From: Zygnema cylindricum
Taxonomy: Eukaryota; Streptophyta; Zygnematophyceae; Zygnematales; Zygnemataceae
Reading direction: 5' to 3'
NCBI GenBank assembly: GCA_037447655.1
Contig: JBBHKE010001776.1
Coordinates: 233,803-295,802 of the forward strand
DNA: 62,000 nucleotides
Of the stretch, positions 24,220-36,422 are shown in pieces; positions within the stretch are counted from its first letter, which is position 1, and the number at the start of each line of letters is the position of its first letter. The notes beneath the pieces were generated by a model, which was given only the letters and a program-made list of their open reading frames with translations, made no database searches and was not told the origin of the DNA. Both the position numbers and the translations under genes were made by a program.

Positions 24220-24886
24220 TACCTTCGATGTGATAAAAGGAGCATATCCGTGATGACTTGACATGCCACGTCATCTGTTATCGTCAGCCAAAGAGTATGT
24301 TCCGAGCTACGTGGACGTAAACTACGTTTAGTACGCGACCACGTGGTCCGAAAGACGTGAATGACAAGAATTTGTACGGTGCCAGGCCTAAAAAACCCTA
24401 ACAAACCCTAAAAAGCCTTAAAAATCCCTTAGAAACGCTAAGAAACCCTTAAATCGCCAATGCCTTCGGCTTCGGGAAAAAGCAACAAACTGTTTTTTTA
24501 AACCCTTTACAGTAAAAAAAAAAAAAAAAAAAAGCAAAAAAAACAAAAATATTTTGCTTTAGAGCATCCAATCACAAGTAGGGATAGTACAAAATAGGAT
24601 GACCATCAGGGTACAAATGGGTGACTGTATCGCAAGTTTTGCAAATATGTTTTATAAACTACTAAGTTGTCAAATAAACACTATACACGTGTGAATTTCA
24701 TGTTTACATGGTCATAACGAACGGGCACACCGTTTGGATGACGTCACAATCGAATGTCCGTATTCGCGCCAGAAAATCTGACATTTGTCGGTTCTGACAT
24801 TAGCGTAACGCCGAAAAGAGCGCCGTTCACATAATTGCGGCGAGAGGTGGTTGCTATTTGATGACGTCAGCAATACAAGCTATATT
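24220..24886. other. Intergenic DNA with a degenerate telomere-like stretch
   Basis: At 24390-24460 there are several 'aaccctaa/aaaccctta' words, loosely like the plant telomere unit but too diverged to call a telomeric array. No gene. Confidence 0.35.
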
Positions 24887-25720
24887 TAGTGTTGGGTATC
24901 GGGTAATTTCATATCGCGATATTTCGATACTCGATATATTGAATATCGATTGAGCAGACTCCTCGATATATCGTACTGAGACCAACATAAACCATCGCGA
25001 TATATATCGCGATATATAGTATTTTTAAAATATAATATATTATTTTTAATATAATATGTTATTTTAGAGAAAAAAATAAATTGTCTGATACGCCACGTAC
25101 GACGTGAATTTCGTTCCGTGACTTAAAGGTAGACGCTGCAACATGTAACCGACAAAAAACTACAAATTCTGTAATTCATGTAATTACTTATTTGGGGTAT
25201 GGTTACATGAGGAGGTCTCTGTAATAGTACGGACAGCAAAATTTCTACATCGCGTATCTTCTGTACACAAGTTTTTGCATACGTGTTTTGATTTGAGTGG
25301 TTCCATGTAAGTTGACTATCAAATCTTTAAAATCGTCAAAGATTTGAGAACCGACCATTTTCGTATGGAAATCCGTACTTGCGTATTATGTACGTGTACT
25401 TGCGTATTATGTAAGTGTACCGCGTCAATGTACCTCAGAGATCTCCTTCACTCTGCTGACTTTCAGGAAAAAACCGTATTTCTTTTCGGCAAAAAATTTA
25501 CGGTCACCGTGTCCGAAGGCACGTGACTTTGGAGAACTGTGAAAATTTTCATTTTTTTTTTTAAATGCTTCGATATATTGACAATACGATATATTGGCGA
25601 TATATTGGCGATATATCGGCAATATATCGCGGTGTTTTGATTTTCTATATATCGATTATCGGGTACCTGAAATTCGATATATATCGAATATCGGTAAATG
25701 GTCCTCGATACCCAACACTA
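24887..25720. mobile_element. hAT-like element with TAGTGTTGGGTATCG ends
   Basis: Left TAGTGTTGGGTATCG and right CGATACCCAACACTA are perfect inverted repeats. Flanks GCTATATT (24879-24886) and GCTATAAT (25721-25728) match in 7 of 8 bases. Both arms are rich in 'cgatatatcg' words. 834 bases; no transposase seen. Confidence 0.85.
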
Positions 25721-25729
25721 GCTATAATA

Positions 25730-26729
25730 CACCGCCAATCTTTATTAGAGTTCAACACTTTTTGGGCAGTAAATATACTTTTTCTCGTCACATATTATTC
25801 TGATTTTCAATTGTGACATCCCATCGAAGGGTATGGCCCTTGTCTTTCTATTGGTTGCCTCGTAAAAAGAATCGAACGGTCTATTACGGAGTTAAACACT
25901 TTTGAATGCCCGAAAAATGTTTTAGGGTATGTCCCCATGTACTTGTAACTTAGCTAACTTACTTTGTATTTTAGCGCGGATCCGTCAGACTCGGTTTTCA
26001 AGTGTCTCTATGTCTGTAAGGACGAAATCAAATGTTACTCTTGTGACTATTGTATACATCGACAATACCTGTGACAGTTGTAAGCGTCTGCAATCTATGG
26101 TCGCACGTTATTTTTTGGAACTGCTTATGACGTCGCATGTCTAACCGTGACATTGTAAACGTACCGCCTTCCAGTCTATGCTGTTTCAAGGTTGAAGACG
26201 AGGCGCTTTGCTTTTGCGTCTCCTAACCAGTCGACGTGAAATGGCATCGGAATTTGAAGACCCCTGCAAAAAAAAAATCCGTACTGGACAAAAACAAACA
26301 GAACCAAACAAATTGTGTATTTTCTTTTGTCTTATTCAAACGCAATCGGACAAAACATAGCAAATTATGTACTTTTCTTTGTCCTTGGAAAACGTATGAA
26401 AATTTTCGAAAATTACGGCACTTGCGAATATATGTTCCTATTTGTTTATAAAAAATACCTAGTTTTCAAACACATTGCGCATGTGTTTTAAACGTAAGAT
26501 TGAAGATGACGTTTTTTGTTGTGGAAGTGGGTCGAAAACATAAGACGACAAATTTTCATACATCTTAAATTCGAGGATGACGCAAATTGTAATCTACAAA
26601 TTTGCGATTCCTTCGTACGGTTGCAACTTAGGTCGATACGGCGCTAAGTTTTACACGAAAACGACAAAAAAAAAACCCTTACTTATGCACATGGGGACAT
26701 ACTCTAACACCAGTAACGATTGGGCGTTG
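25730..26729. mobile_element. MITE (CACCGCCAATC ends) interrupted by a PIF-like element
   Basis: Left TA-CACCGCCAATC and right AACGATTGGGCGTTG-TA are diverged inverted ends. The element at 25925-26704 sits inside it. Confidence 0.6.
25925..26704. mobile_element. PIF/Harbinger-like element, about 780 bp
   Basis: Ends GGGTATGTCCCCATGT and ACATGGGGACATACTC. Flanks are TTA and TAA. It is the inverted counterpart of the 779-base copy at 36423-37201, sharing for example 'ttactttgtattttag'. Confidence 0.75.
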
Positions 26730-27772
26730 TAGTGTTGAAACCCTACAAAAATATAAGTAATACGGTAGGTCACCCTATTTGGTCACATCTGTTGATTATA
26801 TTTGTATACGTTCGTCCGATTGAGATAAGTCCAAGCTCAAATCTGATTTTTTGTTATGCCAACTTTTACACCGAAAATATAATTTGACATCTTTAGTAAA
26901 CCAGCCAGAAAAAATATATTTTCAATTATGAATCTATTGATATGCCTTTGAGGCCAATGCTTTTACTTTTGCAATTTCAAAGGGCAAAGTAGATGGGTTA
27001 ATTTAGCACTAAATATATTTTACAATTTTTATACATGTGTGAATAGAGCACTAAAACTCTTCTTTCTACCTATACTTTATGGGCGAAGTTCATGATAAGA
27101 AGTGGTCAAGTTGTCTAAATATGGGAAACTTCTAGCTTGACGACATAACTTGTTCAGTGCCAACAATCACACTTACATTTCGAACCAAATCATGTGCAAT
27201 TGCCTTAGGGTTTGTAAGGGGTGTTGGCAAAATACCTATATGGGCCCACATATTTACATTTGCATTTGCAATAATATATTATCATGAAATTTTAATCAGG
27301 TTTATGTTTATGACCGTAGTTGTGTGTATGTGCACCTGCAATATTAATGGGCTACCACTTCGAATAAAGTGCATTTGAAGAATAGGTGTGGTATAAGATG
27401 TGTGTAACGGAGGGACAATGGCTTTTTTTTCTGATTGAAAAAACATGGTGATGGGGAGCATGACACTTGTTGTAATTTCAGGGGGGGTCATAAATTGTGT
27501 TGTTTGTAGTGTGATCAATTAAAGGGGGGCATAACTATCTCTTTTGGGAGTCGAAATGGTATTGGTTAACAAAACCTCACCATTATTAACTATACAAATC
27601 AATCATCCGCAAGTTCTCTTCCACCACCAAATATTTCTCCAAAACGTTCCTCACTCGTGATTTTTAACATTAAAAGGTTTATTACAAACTTCCCCAATGC
27701 TTTAGCGTGAAACCTTTTGAAGGGCTCGCACGGTTAAATTCTATGGAGTTTCAACAAGTGCAACCATTCTTA
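26730..27772. other. Intergenic DNA, no gene seen
   Basis: Short open frames only (for example 27157-27378 plus, 27282-27518 minus). Neither resembles a known family. Confidence 0.35.
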
Positions 27773-29060
27773 GGATACTTTCGCATGTGCTAAAGTTACA
27801 GTTATATTCGGTCGTTTCCTTCCATAATTTATAAAAAAAAACGAGAAAATATGTAGCCATACTAAAAAGTCGAAATTACCATCGTACAAGCTACCTTACC
27901 TTAAAACTCTATACGTAATGGAGTTTGTCGTCTAGCGCGATGTAGTTTGCCGTTTAGCGCGTTTCGACCCACTTTCGCGTCCTTCCAACTCATATTCAAA
28001 CTTTATATAAAATCACCTCGCGATATGATTTTAAATAAAGTTCCATGAGGCGAGAGAGTAGACGGAAGTTTTTGACAATTTTTTGTGCGCGGAGTACCAA
28101 AAAAGAAACCACTGCACGTTTCCAGCCTGTGAGTGACTTTTTTTCCGTGCGATTTTTTCCGTACAAGAGGCGTGGAGGGGGTCTCGACCAACGGACGCAA
28201 TTTCGCAAAAGCGAAGTATGTGAAAGCGCCTCTCTCTCTCTCCCTCTCCCACTAGTGTGTCTATCTCACAATTTTTGCAATGAAAAAAAGTCAATACCTA
28301 AAAAATCTTAATGGTATTCAATAAAAGATATATAAAAACAATTTCTTTTTATTATCTTTGGGCATATTTTGATGGCAAGTAGAGTGAGAAAAGACTAAAA
28401 ACAAAATCGGTAAACCATGACATAAAGTTTTAGAAAATTTGACGTCGACGCTGTCATAATTCGAGCGTGACGTCAAAATGTCACAAACCCTAAACATTTA
28501 CAATGTCACAAGTAGCTAGACGTCTACAACATAGTTCAAAAGTAGGCGTTTTTATGGTATGCCTTTGGTCGTCGCCTTTGTCGTAAGTTGTGTTATGGGC
28601 TTTTCATGTGATCTTCTTAGATCGCTACTTTGATTAGCGACCGTCCGATTGTTTGAATGTGACGGTGTAAATAAAAAATTTTGGTCCGAATGTTTCAATT
28701 GGTCCAATTTTTGGTCCGAATGATTTAATTGGTCCGAATACAATATGGTTCTTAAGGACATATTGTATGCTTTGCATACAATAGGCATATTGTATAGGCC
28801 TACTTTCACCTACTTTTGAACTATGGTCTACAACCGTCGCTATTTTGTAAACGTCATCAATAGTCGCGAGTTTTGTAGTGGTCTACAACCGTCACAAATT
28901 ACACCCACGTCTTCATCCGTCACAATCTGAAGTAACGATTTCATTTTTTTATTATTTATTTTCTATTTCTTTACATACGAATGCTCTGAAAGTAGTACGG
29001 AGAATCTTCGCTAAAAACAAAGTTACAAGACTATAGTTTCGGTTACATGCGAAAGTACTC
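27773..29060. mobile_element. PIF/Harbinger-like element with nested hAT insertion
   Basis: Ends GGATACTTTCGCATG and CATGCGAAAGTACTC, with TTA on both sides (27770-27772, 29061-29063). It contains the hAT element 28530-28825. Without it and its duplication about 984 bases remain, close to the 1012-base relative at 55461-56472, which shares a 'gttccatgaggcgag' block. Confidence 0.75.
28530..28825. mobile_element. hAT-like element (CATAGTTCAAAAGTAGG family), 296 bp
   Basis: Ends CATAGTTCAAAAGTAGG and CCTACTTTTGAACT plus ATG. Identical 8-base duplications GTCTACAA at 28522-28529 and 28826-28833. Confidence 0.9.
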
Positions 29061-29063
29061 TTA

Positions 29064-29654
29064 TTCCGAAACTTTGGGAGTTAATGGAGGCAGCAAACTA
29101 TAGAACGAAGTGTGAACGAACTTAATCGTTTAGTTCGAGATTAAAGCTTGTACGAATTCATTTGGAAAGCTCGATCTCAATTTAACAATAACTCACCGTA
29201 CTCAGCAAAAGGACGAACCGCTGAGGCGTGCCGTACGTGGTAGTCGTTAGTTTATACCGTGCGTAATATGCGCACGGGACATCCATGGGACGAAACCATA
29301 CAACTGCGGGAAAATTTATCGAATGAGCGGCCTTGGCCGAATCAGCGCCTCACTTAACGAAACATTTCGGTTTCCCGTCACTATGATTTAAACTGCCAGT
29401 TTAAATCGTAAATTGTTGGCCGTAACATGAAACCGCCAAAATTTCCACAAGTGTAACCTTCGAATACGGAAGCTTTGTCTAAAAAACCTGACGTTTGTCC
29501 AATGTTCTGTCGGTAGTACATTTCCCTGTACTTTTTAATTTTGTATCCTTGGAGGAATCGTGGATTAACGGACAGAGTAGTTCGTTGGCTGTAATCGCCA
29601 GTTGCGACCGCCGGTTTGAATAAAATCTTCCGTACTATTTTTTTCGGTACAGTA
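29064..29654. other. Intergenic DNA, no gene seen
   Basis: Nothing coding recognised. GTAC-containing words are frequent. Confidence 0.35.
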
Positions 29655-30297
29655 AACCACGAATCGTTATTAGTGTCAAAGTTTAAATAGTGTTGAAGAT
29701 TTTTTACCGTAATTGATGCTAATTAAGAATTTGAAATTAAAAAAAAAAAAGTTGTATTCTAATTTCGGCGTTTATTATAATTTGGGAATAGCAAAAATGG
29801 AATATTCTTCGTACGATTATATACACTTGCGTGGTTCACACTTGGAAAAATGGGAAAACGATGTCATAAATTTTGGGATCCGTACGCCATATTTCATAAA
29901 ATGACAAAATACGCGGCGGTGACGGTTGGGACGGTCGGTTTCGAACGTTTTGGAGCGTAGCGTCGGAAAAAAAATGCAGTTTTAAGCGTCAAAACCTGAC
30001 AGCTGCGAATACCGAACAGCAACTGCCGTCCGCCATCGGACATCATGTTCGGAATGCACTTTTTCGTTTTTGAAGAATTACGAAACGAAGCGCACGGACG
30101 TAAACCGTACAAGATAGTTTTACCTCGCAAACTTATGAACAATCTAGACGACCAATCAGGTAAGAGAACATGTAATGTAAAAAAAAAAAAAAAACCGATG
30201 GAAAAATAAAAATACAAACAAATAAATGTGCTAAACTTCTAATACTAATAACCTTGTTAATACTAATTAAACACTATTAATAACTGTACTAACACCA

Positions 30298-30964
30298 CAC
30301 CGTCGATCGTATTTAGCGTGTAGAAATTATTAGTGTGTAGAACAACTTAGTGTCATGTACACTATTTTTGACTTAGAAAAATTTCGAAAAAAAAGTTGTG
30401 CACTAATTTTTCAACGAACGCCAATATGGGTACAGCTGATTTGTCGAGAGGATATTCACAGTAATATAGGAAAAAGTATAAACTCTGAAAATTCGTATAC
30501 TGTCGCATACTTTCACTCTAATTAATTCCTAACTCTAATTTCGGTTTTTTAGGGTGTAGGCAATACGCGACAAATAAATGTACACTAAAACAGGTACAAG
30601 TACGCAATCTTTTAAATCGTACACCGAATCGTGATTGTATCCTATTTAGGATTAACTCCCATTTGGGTATATTTTTGGCAAACTCGTTTTTACTTTAATT
30701 CACAAGGCAATTTTTCGCGTGATAGCAAATATTTTATTAAAATATCCCTACTTGTATAATGAAAAAGTACATTTTTATACGCACCGACACCTTCCGTACC
30801 CCACACGAATAAAGAAAAACATAAATTAAAATGGTGTACACTAATTGTTCTTCTCGAAATTAGTTTACAATAAAAATTAGTATCATTTAACCTATTTGAA
30901 GTAAAACCATCAAAACTTAGGGGCGTCGAATTAGTGTTCAACACGCTAAATACGATCGGCGGTG
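30298..30964. mobile_element. MITE, CACCGTCGATCG ends, 667 bp
   Basis: Left CACCGTCGATCGTATTTAGC and right GCTAAATACGATCGGCGGTG are near-perfect inverted repeats. The right flank is TA; the left flank is CA, not TA. Confidence 0.75.
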
Positions 30965-30966
30965 TA

Positions 30967-32855
30967 ATTATAAAGATTAATAATTGAACCAATACTGGTT
31001 ATACAAAATACTAACTATAAAACACTAAATATACATACTAAAACTTGTACTAACAATTATTATACAAAATCATAACTGTACTAATACTAATTTTATAAAT
31101 AATAAATGTACCAAAACTAATGATACAAACTCATAACTGTGCTCACATACTAATAGCTTTACTAATACTGATTATACGTACTATTAGCTTTACTAATACT
31201 GACCGTACTAATACTGATTATACGTACTAATAGCTAGACTAATACAGATAATACACAAATAATTAGTATGAATATGTAGTATAAGTACAGTTAGCGATAT
31301 GTATGATTATTTATTAAAACAATTGTTAGTTTTTATATTTAGTATTAATATAGTGCTTAACCTGCATATCTAGTAGTAATAAAGTGCTTACTTTAAATAA
31401 TAAGTATTAAAATCCTTTGTAATCTGCATAATTAGGATTATTATTAGGATTAGTGTGTTTATTAGTAATGTAGAATTAGTAATAATACTTTTAGTAGTAA
31501 GTATAATCAGTATCATTATAGTTATAAGTATTGATAATAAGTATTAGTACAACTATTAGTCTGTATACTTAATATGAGTCCATAATATGAGTCCAGTTAT
31601 GAGTTTGTATAATCAGTATTGGTACACTTATTGGTCGGTGTAGTTAGGATTCGTAAAGTTATTAGTCTGTATAGTTAGTGTTAGTATAATTATTAGTAAT
31701 GTTTAATTAGTATTAGGACATTCAATGTATCCTAGCTATGAGCACTTATACTAATTAAATAATAATTGTACTACCACTAATTATACAGACTAATAACTGT
31801 TAAAATACTTACTATATAAAATGTACTTATACCGATTGCATGAACTAATAATGTGCTAATACTAATTATAGAGACAAATAACTGTGTTGATATATTAATT
31901 GTATAGACTAATAATCATGCTTACACTAATTATACATACTAAAAGCTGTAATGGTACGAATTGTACATACTAATAACTATAGTCTTACTAAATTATACAG
32001 ACTAATAATTGTGTTAGTACTAATGATACAGACGAATAGTAGGACTAATACCAAGTATACATTACTTGAAAGTGCTCATTTTATATTACTAACCATTGTA
32101 CCAACACTAATTCTACATTACTAATAACTGCACTAACACTAATAACACAGAGTAACAACTGTATTAACAACAATTATAAAGACTAGTAACAGTACTTATA
32201 CTAATTATTTATACAAATAAGCATACCAGTACTGGTTATACGTACTATTAATTGTGCTACTACTAATTATACAGACTAATAACTGTACAAATACTGATTA
32301 CACTAACTCATTAATGTACTAATATATATTCTACATATTAATAACTGTACTTATACTATTTATACTAATTATAGAGACAAAAAACCGAGTTAATACTAAT
32401 TATACGGACGAATAATTGTAGAAGTAATTATTATATAACGACTGTCCTAATACTAATTATACATAACTAAAAATTGTCGCTATACTAATGATACAGTAGT
32501 AGAAGTGCGCTAATACTAATTGTATAGACTAATAACTGTGTTCACGCTAATTACAAAAACTAAAATTTGTTAAGACTAATTATACAAACTAATAACTGTT
32601 CTAATACTAATTACACAAACACTAATTATTTAGAGTTATAATTGTATTAATACCGATTATACAGATTAATAACATTACTAATACTCATTATACATTACTA
32701 ATAATTTTAGTAACTCAAATTATACAGACAAATTGTACTAATACCAATAAAACAGACTAAAAACTGTACCAATACTAATTATACACACTTATAACTGTTC
32801 CACTACTATTTTTACAATAACTTTCTTAATACTTATTTTATACTAAAAACTGAAC
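30967..32855. repeat. Long degenerate minisatellite (about 30-bp unit) with inverted middle block
   Basis: About 1.9 kb of 'actaatactaattatac' / 'agactaataactgt' units. At about 31265-31735 the same unit reads in reverse complement ('attagtctgtatagttag'), then returns to the first orientation. It has no coding capacity. Confidence 0.85.
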
Positions 32856-33634
32856 TGAAACTAAGTTTTTTTTTTCGGGCGCCCGTGGTTTTGTTTTCGG
32901 GCATGTTAGTTCCTCCGGGGTTATATTCGGTCTGTACAGACGCTTGCGTGGCAGTACAGTTTGGTTTGGGAGGCGTCGTACATATCATGTCCGCAAAGCG
33001 TTTCCTTTTTCGTACGGGCAAGTGGCTCATATCACGACACGCTTGTTGACGTAGGCTAGCGTCACGTGCCAGTTCACGGCGGACAAAAAAAAGTACCGTT
33101 TTCATACCATACCGTTTTCCCATTTTTCAAGTGTGAACCACGCAAATAATATATGTAAACCCACAGAATATTAGAAATCGTACGCCGTCGCAAATTTAAA
33201 ATATCCGTACATGCTGTACTAATTTGCGTGTCAGACTAATCCCGTTTTTTTAGCGCACGTTCCTATGCGTGCGCGTCTGATTTAATTCATTTTTTGTAAA
33301 TTTTCACCTGAAAAGGTACAGTTATGTACGGTCTGACCTCGACCGTACACCACACTATCTATATTTTATTGTACTTTCAGGCTTTACTTTATTTTGTACG
33401 GTACTTTAATTAACGTCAAGGAAAAATTAAAATCATGTATCCTATTTGAAAAAAAAAATCAGAATTTTAAGAACCCAAATTAGTGACTTTGACACTAATA
33501 ACGATTCGCGGTGTACTGTACTTACCTGTACTGTAGTTAATTTCCAGGGCTGGCAATTTCCGCCGGTTAGTTTCTTAGGTGAGTTACGAATCCGACGGTT
33601 TCATTTGTACGGAACGATTTGCTGTACCATACTA

Positions 33635-33861
33635 CACCGTGTATCGCTATTAGCGTGAATGTTTTTTCCGCCACTTTAAAACATATTTTCTCCGTACACT
33701 ATTGTCCGATTTTCAATTTGAGACCGCCAATCGGAAGCTGAGAATCTTACCTTTCAATCGCAACCGTCAGATATACAATCTAACAAGTATGTACGGAGAA
33801 AATATGTTTTAAGAGACGAAAAAAACATCACCACTAATGGGCGTAATAGCGATCCACGGTG
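33635..33861. mobile_element. Foldback MITE, 227 bp
   Basis: Ends CACCGTGTATCGCTATTAGC and AATAGCGATCCACGGTG, TA flanked. Same family as 18531-18745. Confidence 0.85.
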
Positions 33862-33882
33862 TACTATTGTTACTGTTCATTT

Positions 33883-34158
33883 CATAGTTCAAAAGTAGGC
33901 GTTTTTATGATAGGCCTTTGGTCGACGCCTTTATCGTAAGTTGTGTTATGGGCTTCTCATGTGATCTTCTTATATCACTACTTCAATCAGAGACCGTCCG
34001 ATCATCTAAATCTGACGGTGAAAATAACAAATTTTGGTCCGAATGTTTTAATTGGTCCGAATAGGTATGAATGCAATATGGGTCTTAAGCTCATATTGTA
34101 TGTTTTGCATACAGTAGGGATATTGTATGGGCCTACTTTCACCTACTTTTCAACTATG
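33883..34158. mobile_element. hAT-like element (CATAGTTCAAAAGTAGG family), 276 bp
   Basis: Perfect duplications GTTCATTT at 33875-33882 and 34159-34166. The right end carries one change (TTTTCAACTATG). Confidence 0.9.
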
Positions 34159-34485
34159 GTTCATTTAGTTCGATATTAGTGGACCGGAATTCGGGGGTAC
34201 TGTTTTTGTCAGGAATTGATTGGATACCACGCCCCGTTTGGCAACTACGAATGAAGACAATTCACGAACCGAGATATGATTGGCTAATACCCGAGGGCAA
34301 ATCTGAAATTAGCGTAATCAGTGGCTGACATCTTATGTAAATTGAGATGCTATTCAATCCTGTGCGTGAGGACCGTACAAGTTCTGTAGTCGCTTCCGTA
34401 CATTATGACTCTATAGTTTAGACTTTAAAGGGAGTTGAGCCGAGCCGAGCCTAACCGGGCCAAGCGCTACATTACAGGACCAATA

Positions 34486-35392
34486 CACCGTGTATCGCTT
34501 TTAGGGTAAATTTTACGCCACTTAAAACATATTTTTCCGTACAAACTTGTATGTTTCTCAAATTGAGACCGCCAATCGGAGGCTAAGAATCTTACCTTTC
34601 AATCGCTTCCGAAAAGTATGTACGGAGAAAAACTGTTTTTTTAAGTGGCAAAAAAAACATTAAGGGTGAAGTTCCATTAGACGAAAAGTGAGGTTGTTTA
34701 CATAAATTCAGACCTCTCCGTACTACGACGTACCTGTTATTTTTTTTTATCAGGAAAACAACATTACAGAGAATCTTGCCAATATTCTCCAAAAGTCTGG
34801 GAGTTTAACAATGGTCGTTGGATGCTTTTTCGCGAAGCATTCACTTCGAAAGTTTATGTAATTGGTGATGTACCTCGCGAGGTACATCACCAATAACAAA
34901 AAAAATTAAGCCGCGACACGCTGGATAATGTACATACGTGTCAAGATGTCAACCAACGGAAATCAAAAAATTCCTCACACGATTTACACATTAAAAAATA
35001 CAACAACAAATATAAACGAAATCTCGTAACACACTTTTGTCATGCTATTTTTGTAAACGCCCATTCGTCACACTATTTATGGCAGCGCTCATTCGTCACG
35101 CGTAAAAACACGAACCCTAAAAAAATGAGGTGGTATATGACAAGGCGTCTGCAAGATGACCTGGTACCCACGTGCATGGTCCGCAAATGAAGATTTTTGG
35201 TCGGTGTGAAACTTATTGACGATTTGCAATATCCAATCCATAGCTACGTGGCACCACTCTTTTGCTAACACGTGCATTACAGACTCCGCGCAATGGAAGT
35301 TCGTTAAAATTGTCGCATTCTGTAATGTTGGGCGTACAATTACAGAATCTCCTAATGGAACTTCACCCTTGCACTAATAGCGAGACACGGTG
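34486..35392. mobile_element. Foldback MITE interrupted by a GGGTGAAGTTCC element
   Basis: Outer ends TA-CACCGTGTATCGC and GCGAGACACGGTG-TA. The inner element 34664-35368 begins GGGTGAAGTTCCATTAG and ends CTAATGGAACTTCACCC. Flanks TAA and TTG are not identical, so a 3-base PIF-type duplication is possible but unproven. Subtraction leaves about 199 bases for the outer MITE, near the family size. Confidence 0.65.
34861..34894. repeat. Perfect 34-bp palindrome
   Basis: ATTGGTGATGTACCTCG is followed directly by its exact reverse complement. It is located inside the element 34664-35368. Confidence 0.95.
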
Positions 35393-35458
35393 TACCGTAT
35401 TATATAGTGGGCACCTTGTAAAACCCTTTTACCCAACGAATAAAAAGTAAGAACGCTA

Positions 35459-35995
35459 CACCGCGAATCGTTATTAGTGTCAAATTCACTATTTTGGGTT
35501 CTTAAAATTTTGATTTTTTTCCTCAAATATGATACATGATTTTAGTTTTTCCATGACGTTAATTAAGGTATCGTACAAAATAGCGTAAAGAACGAAAGTA
35601 AAATAATATTTAAATAGTGTGGTGTACGGTTGATGTCAACCCGTACATAAATTTACATTTTTAAGTTAAAATTTTACAAAAAATGAATTAAATGAGACGC
35701 GCAAACATAGGAACGTGCGCTCAAAAAACGTGATTAGTTTGACACATAAATTAGTCTGACATGTACGGTAGTTTAATTTCACGACGGCGTACGATTTCTA
35801 ATATTTTGTACGGATACATATATTAATGTATATAATCGTACAGTAATATTACATTTTTTATGTTCCCAAATTAGCATAATGCCGAAATTAGAATACACCT
35901 TTTAAAAAAATAAAATAAAATTATTAATTAGCATCAATTACGGTAAAAAAATTTCAACACTATTTATACTTTTACACTAATAACGATTCGCGATG
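35459..35995. mobile_element. MITE, CACCGCGAATCG ends, 537 bp
   Basis: Ends CACCGCGAATCGTTATTAGT and ACTAATAACGATTCGCGATG, TA flanked. No nested insertion. Confidence 0.85.
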
Positions 35996-35997
35996 TA

Positions 35998-36422
35998 CTG
36001 TACAGTACATTGAAGTACGACTGCAACGTTTGGAAAACAAAAATTTTAGTTCGTACTTTTAAAAAATACGAACTTTCCCTTTCCACGAAGACTTGTAGTG
36101 GACCTATGGGAATCGAACAGTGCACGAGAACTACGACCGTACATCACTATTTTAGATATGTACGGATAATAAGATGAGCGTTCTAGTAAACGCGCAAGTT
36201 TCGGTTTTCGGAGTTTGTTATAGTGCGGAAATAACACGAGCGTCGGATCTAACACATGCGCAACTTGGCACCTCTAACGCTGACGATTTGCCGCGTGGAT
36301 GACAAATGGAGGAGTCAATCAAGTCATCCATTTTTGCCAACCGTCAAGCCGACTTTGTACGTTAAGGCCACTTCTCCATCAGGCGTCGACAATAATATTA
36401 CCAATAAGTTTACTCGGAGTAA
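35998..36422. other. Short intergenic stretch, no gene seen
   Basis: Only short random frames. It separates a MITE from the PIF-like copy. Confidence 0.35.

Larger units (their letters stand above)
29827..33145. mobile_element. TTGCGTGGTTCAC-end element, long form (about 3.3 kb)
   Basis: Ends TTGCGTGGTTCACACTTG and CAAGTGTGAACCACGCAA. The left 350 bases and the right 280 bases match the two halves of the compact 635-base copy at 59212-59846. The middle holds a MITE (30298-30964) and a long minisatellite. A minus-strand frame at 33123-32833 (96 residues, with RRELARDASLRQ and KRFADMI) recurs in other copies, so it may descend from a real element protein. Superfamily unknown. Confidence 0.7.
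29655..33513. mobile_element. MITE (CACGAATCGTTATTAGTGTC ends) carrying a 3.3-kb insertion
   Basis: Left end AACCACGAATCGTTATTAGT and right end ACTAATAACGATTCGCGGTG, TA flanked. Removing the insertion 29827-33145 leaves about 540 bases, the size of the intact relatives 35459-35995 (537) and 54380-54914 (535). Confidence 0.75.

Noticed and set aside
24390-24460. Interstitial telomeric repeat
   Set aside because: Only a few loose 'aaccctaa' words with irregular spacing; not a true array.
30967-32855. CRISPR-like array
   Set aside because: Repeats are degenerate and contiguous without unique spacers, in a eukaryotic genome.
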